Assembly (NCBI GenBank): GCA_030746455.1
Contig: JASLMQ010000362.1
Location: 1 to 6,952, forward strand
DNA: 6,952 nucleotides
Source of the DNA: Candidatus Latescibacterota bacterium
GTDB taxonomy: Bacteria > Latescibacterota > UBA2968 > GCA-2709665
Direction of reading: 5' to 3'
In this document: piece after piece, positions 5,307 through 6,952 of the stretch
Position numbering within the stretch: position 1 is the stretch's first letter
Layout of the letters: each line of letters begins with the position of its first letter
Program-made: the position numbers and the translations under genes
Notes under the pieces: model-generated
Seen by the model: the letters and a program-made list of their open reading frames with translations, nothing else
What the model was told of the DNA's origin: nothing
The model's database searches: none

Positions 5307-6251
5307 ATGCGAAACGAAATGAGATGGGTTTGTGGAGGGTTGTGTGCCCTGGCCCTCCTGTTCGCGACCTGGGGGCCCGCGTGGCCCCAGGACAAGGTCA
5401 AGCTCAAGCTAACGCGTCCCGAGGGACACGTCGCAACCTACAAGAACGCCTGCCAGGTCGAGTACTTCAGCGACATGGGGGAGTGGATCCTTCCGGGGAG
5501 GCAGGCACGAGACGACCTGCAGGTCATCATCAACCAGCAGTGGAAAAGCAGGGAGGAGGCTGCACAGGGCCCCCCGGGACCAGGAGATCCCGGTGCGGGA
5601 GAGGTCCAAGCCCTCCTCGAGAAGTCTGACAGCGGCGTTATCATAGACGGGCATCCCTTGATTCCCTTCGAGTTCCCGCATACCATGGATCTCCTCAAGG
5701 GAAAGGGCTTCTCCTGGAACCTTGCCCCGGGCGGCCGTGCCGGCACGTTCAGGCCGATGGAGGGAGACTACCACGGCATCCGTCCGGGCATGGTGACCGA
5801 CCTGCAGCAGTGCTGGATGCCCGAGCTCTACCCCGTCCTGCCCGAAGGACCCGTGGGCCCGGGAGACACGTGGACGGCGCATCAGACCTTCAGGGCCACG
5901 TATGGCGAGATCGGCCGCGAGGGACTCGTAGACATCGAGAGCACCTACAAGGTCAAGAAGATCAAAGAGAAGAAGGGCGCCCTGGAAGTCGAGATCGAGG
6001 AAAAGCGGAAGATCCAGTACATCGGCTGGATGTTCGCGGGGCGCCTGTCTCTGTTGCTGGGTGGGGAGGGACAGGGTACCGCGAAGTGGAAGATCAATAC
6101 GGCAACCAATCAGGTCGTCTCACACGAGGCACGGATGGAGATCGAACGACCTGCAGTGCGGCTGGCCGAGAGCGGACAGCCGATTGGTGGTGTAAAGGCA
6201 GAGCTGAGCTGGCGGTTCAAGCGCAAGCTGGAGAAGTGGAAGGAGAAATGA
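5307..6251 (+). CDS. Secreted protein of unknown function, predicted beta-rich
   Basis: A 314-residue protein with an N-terminal signal peptide: basic start (MRNEMRW), hydrophobic core at about 8-20 and a probable signal-peptidase I cut near Ala25. There is no lipobox, so it should be periplasmic or exported. The mature part alternates charged and hydrophobic residues as in beta-strands. Two segments look conserved: LPEGPVGPGDTW at 178-189 and LLGGEGQGTAKWKINTATNQ at 250-269, followed by repeated strands ending in a Lys-rich tail (FKRKLEKWKEK). The P-V-x-x-GDTW and G-x-G-x-x-x-W/F arrangement is reminiscent of the DUF6263 group of exported proteins; I hold this only weakly. A Gly/Pro-rich loop (88-97) breaks the first half. 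It starts 4 bases after the second ubiquitin-like gene and so probably shares the AOR transcript, yet an exported product has no clear role beside a cytoplasmic tungsten enzyme. Confidence 0.8.
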   Translation: MRNEMRWVCGGLCALALLFATWGPAWPQDKVKLKLTRPEGHVATYKNACQVEYFSDMGEWILPGRQARDDLQVIINQQWKSREEAAQGPPGPGDPGAGEVQALLEKSDSGVIIDGHPLIPFEFPHTMDLLKGKGFSWNLAPGGRAGTFRPMEGDYHGIRPGMVTDLQQCWMPELYPVLPEGPVGPGDTWTAHQTFRATYGEIGREGLVDIESTYKVKKIKEKKGALEVEIEEKRKIQYIGWMFAGRLSLLLGGEGQGTAKWKINTATNQVVSHEARMEIERPAVRLAESGQPIGGVKAELSWRFKRKLEKWKEK

Positions 6252-6252
6252 G

Positions 6253-6267
6253 GCGCAGAAGGTGCGC
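6253..6267 (+). repeat. Short hairpin after the secreted-protein gene
   Basis: GCGCA at 6253-6257 pairs with TGCGC at 6263-6267 around a GAAGG loop, directly after the stop codon at 6249-6251. The stem is only five pairs and no T-run follows, so it is at best a weak pause or 3'-end structure, not a confident terminator. Confidence 0.2.
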
Positions 6268-6334
6268 TGCCCCCCAGGCTCGGGCTCGCCGGGGCCGTGG
6301 TGTGGGTCCATCCTGAACCAGAACCATCATACAC

Positions 6335-6339
6335 AGGAG
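6335..6339 (+). promoter_or_regulatory. Shine-Dalgarno site for the ceramidase-like gene
   Basis: AGGAG lies eight bases before the ATG at 6348-6350 and supports that start for the partial gene at the right edge. Confidence 0.6.
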
Positions 6340-6347
6340 AACGATTC

Positions 6348-6952
6348 ATGGGCTCGTTGCGCTTCGGTACCGCTGTTCGCGATATCACCCCCCGCTATCC
6401 GGTTTGGGCACACGGATACTCCGGTCGCACGCGCCAGTCCTCCGGCGTGCTCGAGCCGCTGTCCCTGGGCTGCCTCGCCGTCTCCGACGGCAACGAGAAG
6501 GTGCTCATTGTAACCCTGGACATGATAGGCGTGCGCGGCTATGTGTGCGAGGAGCTCTACGCGCTGCTGAAAGAGGAGGTGGGCATCGGCTTCCCGAATG
6601 TCATGATCTCCGGGTCGCACACCCACTTCGCCCCCGCGGTCCACGGCATGGCGTTCAACGACCCGGAGATCGGCCACGTCGGCCCCGATCCCTCCTATGT
6701 GGAAATGCTCAAGGCCAAGCTGGTCGAGGCCGCTCGGGAAAGCCTGGGCGGACTTCAGCCGGGCCAGCTCGATACCGTCCGGATGCCGGTGCCGGCCATG
6801 CTCTACAACCGCCGCACTCGGACCGCTGACGGCAACGTCCGCAACTGCCTCCTCTACCCGGAGGATCCATCGGAGTACACCTTCAGCCCGGTGGACGACC
6901 AGCTCACGGTCCTCAGGGTTCGACAGGAAGACGGCGTGAGCGCGGTGCTGGC
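6348..6952 (+). CDS. Neutral/alkaline ceramidase-like protein, N-terminal part
   Basis: The first 201 residues of a protein that continues past the right edge, so its length and C-terminus are unknown. The sequence matches the N-terminal domain of the neutral/alkaline non-lysosomal ceramidase family: AVRDITPRYPVWAHGY at 9-24, the strand VLIVTLDMIGV at 52-62, the SGSHTHFAP metal-binding segment at 88-96 with His91 and His93 as probable zinc ligands, and the YNRR motif at 153-156. Characterised members cleave the amide bond of ceramide, but bacterial relatives of this kind are often uncharacterised amidohydrolases. There is no signal peptide after the ATG, so it is probably cytoplasmic, unlike the secreted Pseudomonas enzyme. 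It lies 96 bases behind the secreted-protein gene, far enough for its own promoter. The substrate is not predictable from this fragment. Confidence 0.87.
   Translation, partial: MGSLRFGTAVRDITPRYPVWAHGYSGRTRQSSGVLEPLSLGCLAVSDGNEKVLIVTLDMIGVRGYVCEELYALLKEEVGIGFPNVMISGSHTHFAPAVHGMAFNDPEIGHVGPDPSYVEMLKAKLVEAARESLGGLQPGQLDTVRMPVPAMLYNRRTRTADGNVRNCLLYPEDPSEYTFSPVDDQLTVLRVRQEDGVSAVL

Noticed and set aside
3986..5407. 473-codon leftward open frame antisense to the AOR and ubiquitin-fold genes
   Set aside because: It lies opposite strongly supported genes, has no recognisable domain, and long antisense frames are common opposite GC-rich genes.

Overview
The window comes from a GC-rich bacterial genome (about 60-65% G+C by eye) with tightly packed genes and Shine-Dalgarno starts. 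No rRNA, tRNA, transposase, phage gene or CRISPR array is visible. The mix of a tungsten-type aldehyde oxidoreductase, ThiS/MoaD-like small proteins, a secreted beta-rich protein and a cytoplasmic ceramidase-like protein suits environmental lineages such as Armatimonadota, Planctomycetota, Chloroflexota or deltaproteobacterial groups. The phylum cannot be fixed from the sequence alone.

Layout. At the left end, two small genes read leftward (649 down to 34). Each encodes one N-terminal membrane helix followed by a charged coiled coil. The first of them carries an in-frame TAG, after which the same frame continues as coiled coil. A gene-free stretch of about 550 bases (664-1209) separates these from everything else, which reads rightward: a GNAT acetyltransferase with a second degenerate domain (1210-2070); a PD-(D/E)XK-nuclease-like protein with a C-terminal winged-helix-like part (2181-2966); an aldehyde:ferredoxin oxidoreductase (AOR) family enzyme (2939-4669); two different MoaD/ThiS-type ubiquitin-fold proteins (4722-4964 and 4979-5302); a secreted protein of unknown function (5307-6251); and the start of a neutral-ceramidase-like protein that runs off the right edge (6348-6952).

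How they fit together. The AOR and the two ubiquitin-fold genes form the clearest unit. An AOR needs a pterin dithiolene cofactor, and MoaD is the sulfur carrier for its synthesis, so MoaD-like genes beside AOR genes make sense. Here the first MoaD-like protein ends in Gly-Gly plus one extra Thr, and the second has no terminal Gly-Gly but ends in a PPGTPGP-type tail, so the pair may be specialised for this enzyme. The nuclease-like gene overlaps the AOR start by 28 bases and is probably co-transcribed and translationally coupled with it, though no functional link is obvious. The secreted protein starts only 4 bases after the second ubiquitin-fold gene and is probably in the same transcript. 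The ceramidase-like gene follows after 96 bases and may or may not belong to it.

The most unusual points are the interrupted coiled-coil gene, the two atypical ubiquitin-fold C-termini, and a nuclease-like/winged-helix protein fused by overlap to a tungsten enzyme operon.
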